64,000 bases of DNA from Gammaproteobacteria bacterium (GTDB lineage Bacteria > Pseudomonadota > Gammaproteobacteria > Thiohalomonadales > Thiohalomonadaceae). The notes under the pieces are model-generated. The model searched no databases, was not told where the DNA came from, and saw nothing but the letters and a program-made list of their open reading frames with translations. Position numbers and translations under genes: made by a program. Positions 9,696 through 19,358 of this stretch are shown here, in pieces. The number at the start of each line of letters is the position of its first letter. Position 1 is the stretch's first letter. Location: assembly GCA_024709225.1 (NCBI GenBank), contig JANJXC010000038.1, positions 62,001-126,000 of the forward strand. Direction: 5' to 3'.

Positions 9696-9782
9696 GCTTC
9701 GTGCTGGCGGCAATATGGCCGCACCAGCTTTAGCATTGAGCACGGGGTCGAATTGCGCCGCGACGCGCTGGAGAGGAATCAG

Positions 9783-10238
9783 TTGCAGATCTGGGTGGAC
9801 GCCGATGCCTGTCCCGTAGTCATCAAAGATATTTTGTTTCGTGCTGCGGAGCGCGTGCAGATTCCGTTGACGCTGGTGGCCAACAAGCCACTGCGCACGC
9901 CGCCATCGCGGGTCGTGCGCTCGATCCAGGTGGCAGCGGGATTTGACGTGGCCGACGACCATATTGTGGCGCAGGTGCAGCCCGGGGATTTGGTGATTAC
10001 GGCCGACATTCCTCTGGCCGCCGGTGCCATCGAGCGCGGCGCCCATGCCTTGAGCCCGCGTGGCGAACTCTACACCCCGGACAATATCCGCGAGCGCCTG
10101 ACGATGCGTGATTTCATGAGCCAGTTGCGTGAAAGCGGTATACAAACCGGCGGTCCGGCAGCCTTGTCGCTGGCCGATCGCCAGTTGTTTGCCAATCAGC
10201 TCGATCGGCTGCTGGTGCAAAGGCAGCGCAGGACCTGA
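9783..10238 (+). CDS. yaiI: YaiI/YqxD family protein (DUF188)
   Basis: A conserved cytoplasmic protein of about 151 residues in the YaiI/YqxD family, sometimes considered PIN-like but with no established reaction. Diagnostic segments are [23 protein letters not shown] and [14 protein letters not shown] prefer the TTG start at LQIWVDAD because GAGAGGAA precedes it at good spacing and the resulting length matches the family. The track start (also TTG) adds ten residues. The gene ends just before a convergent lipoprotein gene. Confidence 0.85.
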   Translation: MQIWVDADACPVVIKDILFRAAERVQIPLTLVANKPLRTPPSRVVRSIQVAAGFDVADDHIVAQVQPGDLVITADIPLAAGAIERGAHALSPRGELYTPDNIRERLTMRDFMSQLRESGIQTGGPAALSLADRQLFANQLDRLLVQRQRRT

Positions 10239-10252
10239 CGGTCGCAACAGCG

Positions 10253-10756
10253 CTATTGCGGAGTGGTGTCTTTCAGACGGAAGTAGTCACCGACCACCTG
10301 ATCAATCTCTTCCAGAGACAGCGGCGGCTCATGGGCGGCGTTGGCGTTCTTGTAGCAGACGAAGGCATAGGCCTGCGGCTCATCACTGCCGTCCAGACGC
10401 CATTGCGTGCGGAATTCCGAGGTGTCGTTCATTACGTAGGTTACATCCCATGTTACATGGGCAAGACGGAATTCGCGCGGGGTCAGCTCCAGATCGGCGT
10501 CAGGTTTCTGCTGCAATTCCAGTGCGCAGTAGGCCCGATAGCGGTTGATGCCGTCGGAGCCAAAAAAGCCGAAACCCCGGTGAATCTGGCCATCCTGAAA
10601 ATACACCCGCAAGACGCCCGCTCGGAACTGCAGCGGGCGCTCAAGCGAGAGTAGGGTGCCTGCGGGGACCTGGTGCAGAAAGCGTGGCGGGTGGTCACTG
10701 GCCGTGGTCGCGCAGCCGGACAGCAGCAGGGGGCATAGTAATAACCAGGTACGCAT
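10253..10756 (-). CDS. Hypothetical lipoprotein
   Basis: A 167-residue predicted lipoprotein: a short hydrophobic leader (WLLLCPLLL) ends in the lipobox LSGC, with lipidation expected at Cys15. The mature part contains LLSLERPLQF, VYFQDGQIHRGFGF and YCALELQQ, a pattern seen in small conserved gammaproteobacterial lipoproteins of unknown role. It has no +2 Asp, so outer-membrane sorting is expected. It is divergent from the cytidylate-kinase-like gene and shares with it a region holding a perfect 13-bp inverted repeat. Confidence 0.75.
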   Translation of the reverse strand: MRTWLLLCPLLLSGCATTASDHPPRFLHQVPAGTLLSLERPLQFRAGVLRVYFQDGQIHRGFGFFGSDGINRYRAYCALELQQKPDADLELTPREFRLAHVTWDVTYVMNDTSEFRTQWRLDGSDEPQAYAFVCYKNANAAHEPPLSLEEIDQVVGDYFRLKDTTPQ

Positions 10757-10822
10757 GATTGCACTGTTCTCCTTCTGGACTCGAGTCGATTATACCGCCG
10801 GTTCGGTACATGGTGGTTGGCA

Positions 10823-10854
10823 ACGGCAGCAGGATGCCGGTATCCTGCTGCCGT
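10823..10854. repeat. Perfect 13-bp inverted repeat in a divergent promoter region
   Basis: ACGGCAGCAGGAT and ATCCTGCTGCCGT flank a 6-nt loop. It lies between the lipoprotein start and the GTG start of the cytidylate-kinase-like gene. It could be an operator or a stable RNA hairpin in the leader of the rightward transcript. No T-run follows, so termination is unlikely. Confidence 0.7.
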
Positions 10855-10883
10855 ATCATTCCACCCGAACGGGGTACGCAACC

Positions 10884-11606
10884 GTGGAATTCTCCGACAG
10901 CAGTCCTCGGAAAGAGCAGGCGCTGATTCAATCGATCGTCAACGCCGAGCTCATCTTTCAGCGCCACCTGCCGTCTGCAGGGAACAGCCCTCCGGTGGTC
11001 GCGTTGTCACGGGACCTCGGTGCCGGCGGTGCGGAAATTGCCCGGTTGCTGGCGGAGCGGCTGGGGGTTGAAATATTCGATCGGCAGATTCTAGAGCGTG
11101 TCGCGGCACAGTCCCATCTGGGTGCCGAACAGTTATCATCCATGGACGACAAGGCCGGCGTCGACAAGGTGACGACCTGGATCCGTGGGCTGTTCAGCAG
11201 CCACACCGCCTATCCAGAATCCTATCGCTATCACCTGGTCAACGTGATCCTCGGTATCTGCCAGAGCGGCGGCGTCATCATGGGCCGCGGGGCTCATGTC
11301 ATTCTGGCGACACGGCCGGCTTTTCGCGTACGCATCGTCGGTGGTGCCGAGAACTGTGCCGAACGCATCGCCAGCCGTGAAGGCCTGAGCCTGAATGAGG
11401 CGCGTGCAAAGGCACACCAAGTGAATACAGAGCGCGAAGACTATCTGTTCAACATGTTCAAGCGCCACCTGCATGATGCCAGCCTGTTCGACCTGGTCAT
11501 CAACACCGACAAGTTTCCCGACATGGAAACGGTCGCCGAGCTGATCCTGGTCGCCATGGCGCAGGCCGGCCATCGGGTTCCTCCGCAGCAGGGAGCGGCG
11601 CCGTGA
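10884..11606 (+). CDS. Cytidylate-kinase-like family protein
   Basis: A protein of about 240 residues related to the cytidylate-kinase-like P-loop family, of unknown substrate. Family features are VVALSRDLGAGGAEIARLLAERLG near the N-terminus, EIFDRQILERVA, GGVIMGRGAHVIL in the middle and ERIASREGLSLNEARA near the lid. The canonical GxxGxGK loop is replaced by DLGAGGAE, as usual in this family. The GTG start (VEFSDSSPRKEQ) is chosen because the upstream frame runs through the inverted repeat and the divergent gene; a later start is possible. It overlaps the following epsilon-subunit gene by 4 bp, implying translational coupling. Confidence 0.8.
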   Translation: MEFSDSSPRKEQALIQSIVNAELIFQRHLPSAGNSPPVVALSRDLGAGGAEIARLLAERLGVEIFDRQILERVAAQSHLGAEQLSSMDDKAGVDKVTTWIRGLFSSHTAYPESYRYHLVNVILGICQSGGVIMGRGAHVILATRPAFRVRIVGGAENCAERIASREGLSLNEARAKAHQVNTEREDYLFNMFKRHLHDASLFDLVINTDKFPDMETVAELILVAMAQAGHRVPPQQGAAP

Positions 11607-12046
11607 TCAACACCGACAAGACCTTCCTTCTCAATATCGCAAGCCTGGAGCGCGCCATCTATTCCGGCCCGGCTCACAGGGTATCGGTACTGTCGGTCAA
11701 CGGAGAACTGGGCATCCTGCCGCGTCATTCGCCGCTGCTGGCCGGCCTGTTGCCGGGCGAGGTACGCATCATTCAGGCGGACGGCACGGAAGAGTTCGTC
11801 TATGTCTCCGGCGGCCACATCGAAGTCCTGCCGCACATGGTTACTATCCTGGCGGACACTGCATTGCGCGGCGAGGATATTAACGAGGCGGCCGCGCTGG
11901 AAGCCAAGAAACGGGCCGAAAAAACCATCCGTACCAGCCCGCTGTATACCGACCGCGACCAAGCCCAGCTCGAATTGATCAAGGCACTGGCCCAGCTCAA
12001 GGCGCTGGAGCACACCCGACGCAGCAGGAAGCGGGGCGGCATATGA
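11603..12046 (+). CDS. atpC: Orphan F-type ATP synthase epsilon subunit
   Basis: A 147-residue protein with the full epsilon fold: N-terminal beta-barrel motifs NGELGILPRHSPLLAGLLPGEV and YVSGGHIEVLPHMVTILADTA, then a helical hairpin (EAAALEAKKRAEKTI ... AQLELIKALAQLKALE). In ATP synthase this subunit couples and inhibits rotation. Here it sits alone behind a cytidylate-kinase-like gene, with no other atp gene nearby. It may be a second copy, a regulator of a separate ATPase, or the genome's only epsilon gene displaced from its operon. The start is GTG, overlapping the upstream stop by 4 bp. Confidence 0.85.
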   Translation: MINTDKTFLLNIASLERAIYSGPAHRVSVLSVNGELGILPRHSPLLAGLLPGEVRIIQADGTEEFVYVSGGHIEVLPHMVTILADTALRGEDINEAAALEAKKRAEKTIRTSPLYTDRDQAQLELIKALAQLKALEHTRRSRKRGGI

Positions 12047-12399
12047 CCCGGCACGGGTTTGTTTCCGCCTATGTGGCGGCGGGACGGGGATTTATACGCT
12101 GGAGCTTGACCACGAATCATGACTATTTCACACGCACATCATATTTAACATAATATACATTATGCGCAATATGTCCCTGTGGCAGAGCGGCTGCCCCAGC
12201 ACGGTTTCTGTCTCGGGTTAGTCAACCATCTGACTGAATCAGAAAGAGATTTGGCATGGAACGGCAAAAGTTAGCTTTGATCCGCAATTACTCTATAATG
12301 CGACCTTCATGCACAACATCGTCCGTGTCATGGCGTTGCATTTGCATAGTGCTGACGTGCGATTGACCTAAACCTGTCCGGAAATCCTGTAGCAACGAC
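12047..12399. promoter_or_regulatory. 353-bp region with promoter for the cNMP/rhodanese gene
   Basis: No gene is apparent. A perfect -10 hexamer TATAAT lies at 12294-12299, with a weak -35 (TTAGCT) 17 bp upstream, pointing toward the cNMP-binding/rhodanese gene about 100 nt away. Further upstream an AT-rich palindrome CATAAT-ATAC-ATTATG (12149-12164) could bind a regulator. No terminator is evident after the epsilon gene. Confidence 0.5.
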
Positions 12400-13470
12400 A
12401 TGGCTGAAACCAGAACACGGGTCGAGTCCCAATACCTTCGGAATTATGTACCGCTTTCCGAACTGACCCAGGACAACCTGCAGGAACTCTCGCGCGGCAC
12501 CTTCGTGGAGCAGATCGGCGCGGGTCAGACGCTATTCAAAAAAGGCGACACGGATAACCGCTCCTATTACATCCTCGGCGGCGAAATCGAGCTGGATACC
12601 GGCGATGGCTCGCCGCCGCGGGTGGTCGCCGGCGCCACACCGGCCTCCCGTTTCCCGCTGGACCATCACCGGCCGCGCCAGGCCACGGCCAAGGCACGCA
12701 CCCAGGTATTTTATTTTCAGGTCGACAACAATCACCTCGACCTGCTGCTGACCTGGGGCCAGAACGCCGGCTACATGGTGGCCGAGATTGACAACAGCGC
12801 CGAGGAGGCGGATGACGGCGACTGGATGACGCATATGCTGCGCTCCAGCATTTTTCATCGCATCCCCGCCTCGAATATTCAGGCCGTGTTCATCAAGATG
12901 GAGGCGCATCCGGTCCGCGCCGGCGATGTCGTGATCAAGCAGGGTGATGAAGGCGATTATTACTATTACATTAAGCAGGGCCGTGCCGTAGTGACCCGGC
13001 TCACCAAGACTGGCCAGACCATCAAGCTCGCGGAGCTGGAGGCCGGCAGCAGTTTCGGTGAGGAGGCCTTGATCTCGGATACCAAACGCAATGCCAATGT
13101 CACCATGTTGACCAATGGCGTACTGATGCGGCTGGCCAAGGCCGATTTTGCCGCGCTGTTGCAAGGGCCGGTACTGGAAACCGTGACCTATGACGAGGCG
13201 CAGAAGCTGGTGGGCTCCGGTGCGGCGACCTGGCTGGATGTGCGCCTAGAAAGTGAGCACAAAAATGCGGCCTTGCCCGGCAGCATCAATATCCCGTTGT
13301 TCATGCTGCGCCTGAAGACGGCGAGCCTCGACCACAGCAAGAAATACATTGTCTACTGCGATACCGGCCGGCGCAGCTCGTCGGCAGTGTTTCTGCTCAC
13401 CGAGCGCGGCTTCGATGCCTATCTATTGAAAGATGGCCTGATGGCGATCAAGCAGGCTGTGCATCCGTAG
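12400..13470 (+). CDS. Tandem cyclic-nucleotide-binding domains fused to rhodanese
   Basis: A 356-residue cytoplasmic protein. Residues about 20-130 form a degenerate cNMP-binding domain. Residues about 145-255 form a better-preserved one with VIKQGDEGDYYYYIKQGRA and the cassette FGEEALISDTKRNANV, in which the usual RxA is R-N-A. Residues about 258-356 form a rhodanese domain with the active-site loop VYCDTGRRSSS, so its persulfide-forming cysteine is present. It could couple cyclic-nucleotide sensing to sulfur transfer. The gene is convergent with, and 11 bp from, a class III adenylate cyclase gene, which suggests but does not prove a functional pair. Confidence 0.88.
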   Translation: MAETRTRVESQYLRNYVPLSELTQDNLQELSRGTFVEQIGAGQTLFKKGDTDNRSYYILGGEIELDTGDGSPPRVVAGATPASRFPLDHHRPRQATAKARTQVFYFQVDNNHLDLLLTWGQNAGYMVAEIDNSAEEADDGDWMTHMLRSSIFHRIPASNIQAVFIKMEAHPVRAGDVVIKQGDEGDYYYYIKQGRAVVTRLTKTGQTIKLAELEAGSSFGEEALISDTKRNANVTMLTNGVLMRLAKADFAALLQGPVLETVTYDEAQKLVGSGAATWLDVRLESEHKNAALPGSINIPLFMLRLKTASLDHSKKYIVYCDTGRRSSSAVFLLTERGFDAYLLKDGLMAIKQAVHP

Positions 13471-13481
13471 CAGGACGCGCC

Positions 13482-15707
13482 CTACTTCTCCGTGCGTTCG
13501 TAGACCCCATCCCATTCCGCCGCCGGCGGCGTTTGGCGCAAGGCGGCGATGCGCTCCAGATACAGGCCATATACCGTGACGTCCGGATGGCTGGCCTGCA
13601 GCTCCTGAAACAGCACCTCGGCATGATCCCAGCGCTGTGCGCGATAACTGGCTAGTGCTTCACTAAGTTGCTGTAGTTCAGCCAGCAGCTCCGCAGGGGC
13701 CTCGCCCGGGGTGCACAACGGCTGGAAGACACGGATGGCCTGTGCCTTGCCCTTGACCCGGATCAGGTCCAGTTCCCGGTAGATGAAGTCATGCTCGGCC
13801 AGGCGCTGCGTCCCCTCCCCCACGACCAGACCGACGTGGTAATACTTGGTGGTACCCTCCAGACGCGAGCCGAGATTTACGGTGTCACCGAGTACGGTAT
13901 AGGCGCGACGGTATTCCGAACCCATATCGCCCACATTCATGATGCCGCTGTTGATGCCGATGCCGATCTGAATCAGCGGGAAGCCGGCGGCCTGGAACTC
14001 CGGCCTGAGCCGTTCCACTTCGCGCAGCATCTCCAGCGCCGCAGCAATGGCATGAGTTGCATGCTGCTTGTCCTCCACCGGTGCGCCCCAGAACGCCATC
14101 ACCATGTCACCGACGTATTTGTCGATGGTGCCGCGATTGTCGAAGATGATGCGCGTCATGGGCGTAAAAAAATGATTCAACATCCGTTTCAGGTCGTTGG
14201 CGCTCAGCGCCTCGGAAATGGAGGTGAAGCTGCGGATATCGGCAAACAGTACGGTCATTTCGCGGCTTTCACCCTCGAATCCGTATTGATCGGGGTTTTC
14301 ACTCATTTCCTGCACCAGCTGCGGCGGTACATATTGACCGAACATGCCCTGCAACTGGCGCTTGCTGCGGAACTCGCCGAAAAAACCATAGGCCATGTTG
14401 AACGTGGCCAGCAGCACGACCAGGAGCACCTGAGTGGTCAGCGGCAGCACCACCCCCTCTCCGGCCCACAGCCAGAAATTGAAGACCACCGCGGCGCTCA
14501 ATACCGCCAGCGTCACCAGCACCAATGGCAACGGGGTCAGGCGGGGAAACAGCAGGGCCAGGCTCACGCCGATGAGCAGGGTGAGAACAAGGTCTGCACC
14601 GGCTGCCCAGGCCGGTTCCATGGGAAAGGTGTCATCGAGGATCGCGGTAATGATGTTGGCGTGCACCTCGACGCCGGGATACACCGCCTGCAGCGGCGTG
14701 GCGCGCAAATCGAACAAGCCCTGCGCGGTGGTGCCCACCAGGACAATGGCGTTGTCGAACGTGGCGTCGGCTGTCTGGTCGCGCAGCACGTCAGTGGCCG
14801 GTATGTAGCGGTAGCTGCCCCACGGGCCGTGATAGGGAATGATGATCCGGCCGGCGCTGTCGGTGGGTATGGCGCTCTGCCCCAGGAGAATGCCCTCGAG
14901 GATTTCCGTGTCACCAACCAGAGCCGTCTGCAACGTCACCTCTTCCATGTGCAGAAAGCGTCGCGCCACCTCCAGGCCAAGCGATGGATAGAGCTGATCG
15001 GCATGCCGCACGACCACCGGTGCGCGGCGGATGATGCCGTCCGGGTCGGGATCCAGGCTGAAGAAGCCGCCGTAGCGTGCGGCCTGTTGCAGTACCTCGA
15101 TATTGCCGGTGTAGCTGCTGGCCGTAGGCATGGCCAGGCGTGCTACTCGCCCTGTCGGTTCGATGCGCAGAGCTTGCGGCAGCGCACCCACCGCATCCTC
15201 GGCACGGGAGTGGAAGATATAGCCGAGTACCACGTTGCGCCCCGCCAGCTTGCCGGCAAAGGCGGCATTGTTGTCAAACAGTGGCAGGTAATCGCGTAGC
15301 TGTCGCGCCAGGGCCTGGAGCGCGTTATTGGACTCACCCAGGCGCTGCAGCACGGCCTCGCCGCTGTTACGTTCCGGCTCGGCGAACACGATGTCGAAGC
15401 CCACCACGGCGGCGCCCTGCGCAAACAGCTTGTCGACGAGCCGGCCGAGTTTGTCGCGTGACCAGGGCCAGTGCCCTTCGGTCTGCAGGCTCTTTTCATC
15501 AATATCGACGATGACGATGCGCGGATCGGCGTAGTGCTCCGGCAACATGGCGCGCAGGCGCAGATCATAGACCAGGGAGTCGAGGCGCTGCAGGGTCTGC
15601 TGCAGCAGCGGTACATCGCTGAACTGCAGCCAGAGCATGCCCAGGACCATCAGCAGTCCCGCGGCCGTGGGATAGAGTTTTTTGCGGAAGCGGCTGGCCC
15701 AGGCCAT
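13482..15707 (-). CDS. CHASE2-domain class III adenylate cyclase
   Basis: A 741-residue membrane cyclase. One transmembrane helix near residues 13-30 leads into an extracytoplasmic CHASE2 domain (RIVIVDIDEKSL, GHWPWSRDKLGRLV). Three helices (about 340-420) precede the catalytic domain (about 465-650). Metal-binding aspartates are in LFADIRSFTS and KYVGDMVMAFWG. The ATP-selecting Lys (IDKYVGD) and Asp (TVLGDTVNLGSRLE), and the transition-state Asn/Arg, are all present, so cAMP synthesis is expected. A helical tail follows. The gene starts 11 bp after tatD on the same strand and converges with the cNMP-binding/rhodanese gene. Confidence 0.9.
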   Translation of the reverse strand: MAWASRFRKKLYPTAAGLLMVLGMLWLQFSDVPLLQQTLQRLDSLVYDLRLRAMLPEHYADPRIVIVDIDEKSLQTEGHWPWSRDKLGRLVDKLFAQGAAVVGFDIVFAEPERNSGEAVLQRLGESNNALQALARQLRDYLPLFDNNAAFAGKLAGRNVVLGYIFHSRAEDAVGALPQALRIEPTGRVARLAMPTASSYTGNIEVLQQAARYGGFFSLDPDPDGIIRRAPVVVRHADQLYPSLGLEVARRFLHMEEVTLQTALVGDTEILEGILLGQSAIPTDSAGRIIIPYHGPWGSYRYIPATDVLRDQTADATFDNAIVLVGTTAQGLFDLRATPLQAVYPGVEVHANIITAILDDTFPMEPAWAAGADLVLTLLIGVSLALLFPRLTPLPLVLVTLAVLSAAVVFNFWLWAGEGVVLPLTTQVLLVVLLATFNMAYGFFGEFRSKRQLQGMFGQYVPPQLVQEMSENPDQYGFEGESREMTVLFADIRSFTSISEALSANDLKRMLNHFFTPMTRIIFDNRGTIDKYVGDMVMAFWGAPVEDKQHATHAIAAALEMLREVERLRPEFQAAGFPLIQIGIGINSGIMNVGDMGSEYRRAYTVLGDTVNLGSRLEGTTKYYHVGLVVGEGTQRLAEHDFIYRELDLIRVKGKAQAIRVFQPLCTPGEAPAELLAELQQLSEALASYRAQRWDHAEVLFQELQASHPDVTVYGLYLERIAALRQTPPAAEWDGVYERTEK

Positions 15708-15718
15708 GGCGGCGTGCG

Positions 15719-16516
15719 CTAGGCGAGACGGAACAGACGCCGGAAATTGGCACTGGTCTGTGCGGCAATATCCTCCAGCGTGGTGCCGCGTACCTGTGCC
15801 AGGCGCTCGGCCACATGGCGGACATAGGCTGGATAATTGGGCTTGCCGCGGTAGGGTACCGGCGCCAGATACGGCGCATCAGTCTCCACCAGCATGCGCT
15901 CTGCCGGCACGCGCACCGCAACCTCGCGCACCTGCACGGCGTTGTTGAAGGTGATGATGCCGGAGAAGGAGATATAGAAGCCGAGTTCCAGCGCCTGCAC
16001 AGCCGTATCCCAGTCGTCGACGAAACAGTGCATGATCCCGCCGACGGCCTCGGCCCCCTCCTCGCGCAGGATGCGTATCGTGTCCGCCTGCGCATCGCGG
16101 CTGTGCACGATCAGCGGCTTGCCGGCCAGGCGTGCTGCCTGGATGTGGCGGCGAAAACGCGCGTGCTGCCAGGCCAGATCGCCTTCACTGCGGAAATAAT
16201 CGAGACCGGTCTCGCCGATGCCGATGACCTTGGGGTGGTGTGCTGCGGCCACCAGTTCGTCTATGGACGGCTCGTGGCCTTCGTTGTCGTTGGGATGCAC
16301 CCCGACAGTGGCGTAGACATGTGCGTGCTGCTGCGCCAGTTGCACGACTGCGGGGAGATTTTCCCAATTGATGCACACGCACAGCACATCACTGACCCCC
16401 TGCTCCCGGGCCTGGGCCAGCACGTCATCAATGCCCTGCGCATAGGGCGCGAGATCGAGGCGATCGAGGTGGCAATGGGAATCGATGAGCGGCGTGGACA
16501 TGGGAGTTTTTGACAT
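15719..16516 (-). CDS. tatD: TatD family metal-dependent DNase
   Basis: A 265-residue cytoplasmic metallo-hydrolase of the TatD family. Metal-ligand motifs are present: DSHCHLD near the N-terminus, VGVHPND, GETGLDYF, VHSRDA, MHCF and ETDAPYLAP. The family has 3'-exonuclease activity in DNA repair or turnover. The ATG of MSKTPMSTP is used; an internal ATG five codons later (MSTPLIDSH) is equally possible. It closes the tmk-holB-pilZ-tatD group, a gene order widely conserved in gammaproteobacteria. Confidence 0.93.
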   Translation of the reverse strand: MSKTPMSTPLIDSHCHLDRLDLAPYAQGIDDVLAQAREQGVSDVLCVCINWENLPAVVQLAQQHAHVYATVGVHPNDNEGHEPSIDELVAAAHHPKVIGIGETGLDYFRSEGDLAWQHARFRRHIQAARLAGKPLIVHSRDAQADTIRILREEGAEAVGGIMHCFVDDWDTAVQALELGFYISFSGIITFNNAVQVREVAVRVPAERMLVETDAPYLAPVPYRGKPNYPAYVRHVAERLAQVRGTTLEDIAAQTSANFRRLFRLA

Positions 16517-16548
16517 CAAACGACTGGCGCCGCCGCAGCGGCGCCATG

Positions 16549-16908
16549 TTACATGGTGTGGGTCTGGCGATCGGACTTGAGGGCGCCGGCCAGATAGGTC
16601 TCGATCTTATTGCGCACATTACCGCCGTCCTGTTCACTGAACTGGACGCCGATACCGGCGGCGCGGTTGCCCTGGGCCCCTTTCGGCGTGAGCCAGACGA
16701 TCTTGCCGGCCACCGGCAGCTTTTCCTTCTCATCCATCAGGGTGAGCAGCATGAAGACTTCATCACCCAGCGCATAATCCTTGTTGGTGGGGATGAACAG
16801 GCCGCCGTTTTTCACGAACGGCATATAGGCCGCATACAGCGCGCTCTTGTCCTTGATGGTCAGGGACAGGATGCCTTGTTTGGTTATGGGGGGTGCCTTC
16901 GGCTCCAT
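16549..16908 (-). CDS. pilZ: Type IV pilus PilZ-domain protein
   Basis: A 119-residue single-domain PilZ protein (GILSLTIKDKSALYAAYMPF ... GIGVQFSEQD). It lacks the RxxxR motif that binds c-di-GMP, as does the founding PilZ of type IV pilus assembly, and its place between holB and tatD matches that orthologue. The start at MEPKAPP is used because the longer frame overlaps holB; the gene begins 7 bp after the holB stop. No other pilus gene lies in this window. Confidence 0.88.
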   Translation of the reverse strand: MEPKAPPITKQGILSLTIKDKSALYAAYMPFVKNGGLFIPTNKDYALGDEVFMLLTLMDEKEKLPVAGKIVWLTPKGAQGNRAAGIGVQFSEQDGGNVRNKIETYLAGALKSDRQTHTM

Positions 16909-16915
16909 AATGACC

Positions 16916-17989
16916 TTATCTCGTTGGTGCGGCGCGTCGCGCCGCTGTTCCACCCATGCCGCTCCAACCGAGCAGCAATTCCTCCAGCAACAACTGCACG
17001 TTGGGATGGCCGCGTGCCAGCCGCATGGCCTCCTGCAGTTGCGCCTGCCGGTGCAGCAACTGGGCTAAGTCTACCCGCTCGCACAGGGCTTGCAAACGCT
17101 GGCGCAGATCCGGGTTGTCCAGCCGTCCATCCGCTGCCCCCGCCTGCAGTCGCGCCATATCCACACACCAGCCATGCAACGTGGCCAGGGTATCCTGCAC
17201 GGGCAACTCCAGCCACTGGGCGGCCAGGGCGACGGGGTCGCGGCTGCCGTCCAGCATGGCCGCAAAATCCGCAAACAGACGCTCGCGCCGCTCCATGCCT
17301 CCGGTCTCCACCAGTGTCAGCGCGCGCAGCGGGGTACCGCCGCTGATGGCCAGGGCCAGTTCGGCCTGCGCCGCATCGCCCAGGCGCTCACTCAGCCAGG
17401 CCTGCGCCTCTGTCCCCCACTGTGCAACAAACGGCAACAGCTGGCAGCGGCTGCGGATGGTGGGCAGCAAGGCCGCCGGGCGCGCGCTGACCAGGAGCAA
17501 TAGCGCGTCGCGGCCGGGTTCCTCCAGGGTCTTCAGCAGGGCATTGGCGGCATTGGCGTTCATGCGATCGGCCGGCTCGATGATCACGATGCGGGCACGG
17601 CCGTACTGCGGTGTCAGCGTCTGCCAGGTCAGCAGCTCGCGGATCTGGCCGATGGTGATCTCCTTGCCCTCCTCCTCCGGCTGCACCGCCTGAAAATCGG
17701 GGTGGGTGCCGGCATCGAGCAGTTGGCAGCCGCGACAGGAACCACAAGGCAGACCGGCGATGGCGGTGGCGCCGCGCAGCGGCTCCTGGTCTCCTCCCCC
17801 GTGTGCGCTGGCGGCGGGGAGGGGGACGGGTTGCTCACACAACAGCGAGCGGGCCAGCAGGTGGGCAAAATCCAGTTTGCCCAGGCCTGCCGGCCCGCAC
17901 AGCAGCAGGGCATGGGGCAGCCGCCCGGCGGCGATGCGCTGCTGCTGTGCCTGCCAGGCGGTCTGCTGCCAGGGATAGGGCTGCTGCAT
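16916..17989 (-). CDS. holB: DNA polymerase III delta-prime subunit
   Basis: A 357-residue clamp-loader subunit. It has an AAA+ fold with P-loop GPAGLGKLDFA, a zinc module (CGSCRGC plus the upstream Cys of LLCEQP), LLKTLEEPGRDALLLL and the sensor RSRCQLLPF. The ATG at MQQPYPWQQ is chosen; the track start is a TTG two codons upstream. It overlaps or abuts tmk. Between the first zinc cysteine and GLPCGSC there is an unusually long Ala/Gly/Pro-rich stretch, encoded by a G/C-run segment that resembles an in-frame dispersed repeat. Confidence 0.92.
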   Translation of the reverse strand: MQQPYPWQQTAWQAQQQRIAAGRLPHALLLCGPAGLGKLDFAHLLARSLLCEQPVPLPAASAHGGGDQEPLRGATAIAGLPCGSCRGCQLLDAGTHPDFQAVQPEEEGKEITIGQIRELLTWQTLTPQYGRARIVIIEPADRMNANAANALLKTLEEPGRDALLLLVSARPAALLPTIRSRCQLLPFVAQWGTEAQAWLSERLGDAAQAELALAISGGTPLRALTLVETGGMERRERLFADFAAMLDGSRDPVALAAQWLELPVQDTLATLHGWCVDMARLQAGAADGRLDNPDLRQRLQALCERVDLAQLLHRQAQLQEAMRLARGHPNVQLLLEELLLGWSGMGGTAARRAAPTR

Positions 17990-17991
17990 GC

Positions 17992-19246
<1,255 letters not shown>

Positions 19247-19358
19247 GCCGGATCCTCATCATCTATGTTGCGGTTGGCAGCGGCGGTTTGCCGTGCTAGT
19301 TTTGCCAATACTGAGTATTCTACTCAACATCTGCAGCCAAACCAATCACAGGCCAGCC

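Noticed and set aside
12047-12075. Possible sigma54 promoter CGGCACGGGTTTGTT
   Set aside because: The -12 GC doublet is missing at the required 10-bp distance.
12047-12399. tRNA or other structured RNA in the long gap
   Set aside because: No cloverleaf, no CCA end, no T-loop GGTTCGA; only promoter elements and a small palindrome.
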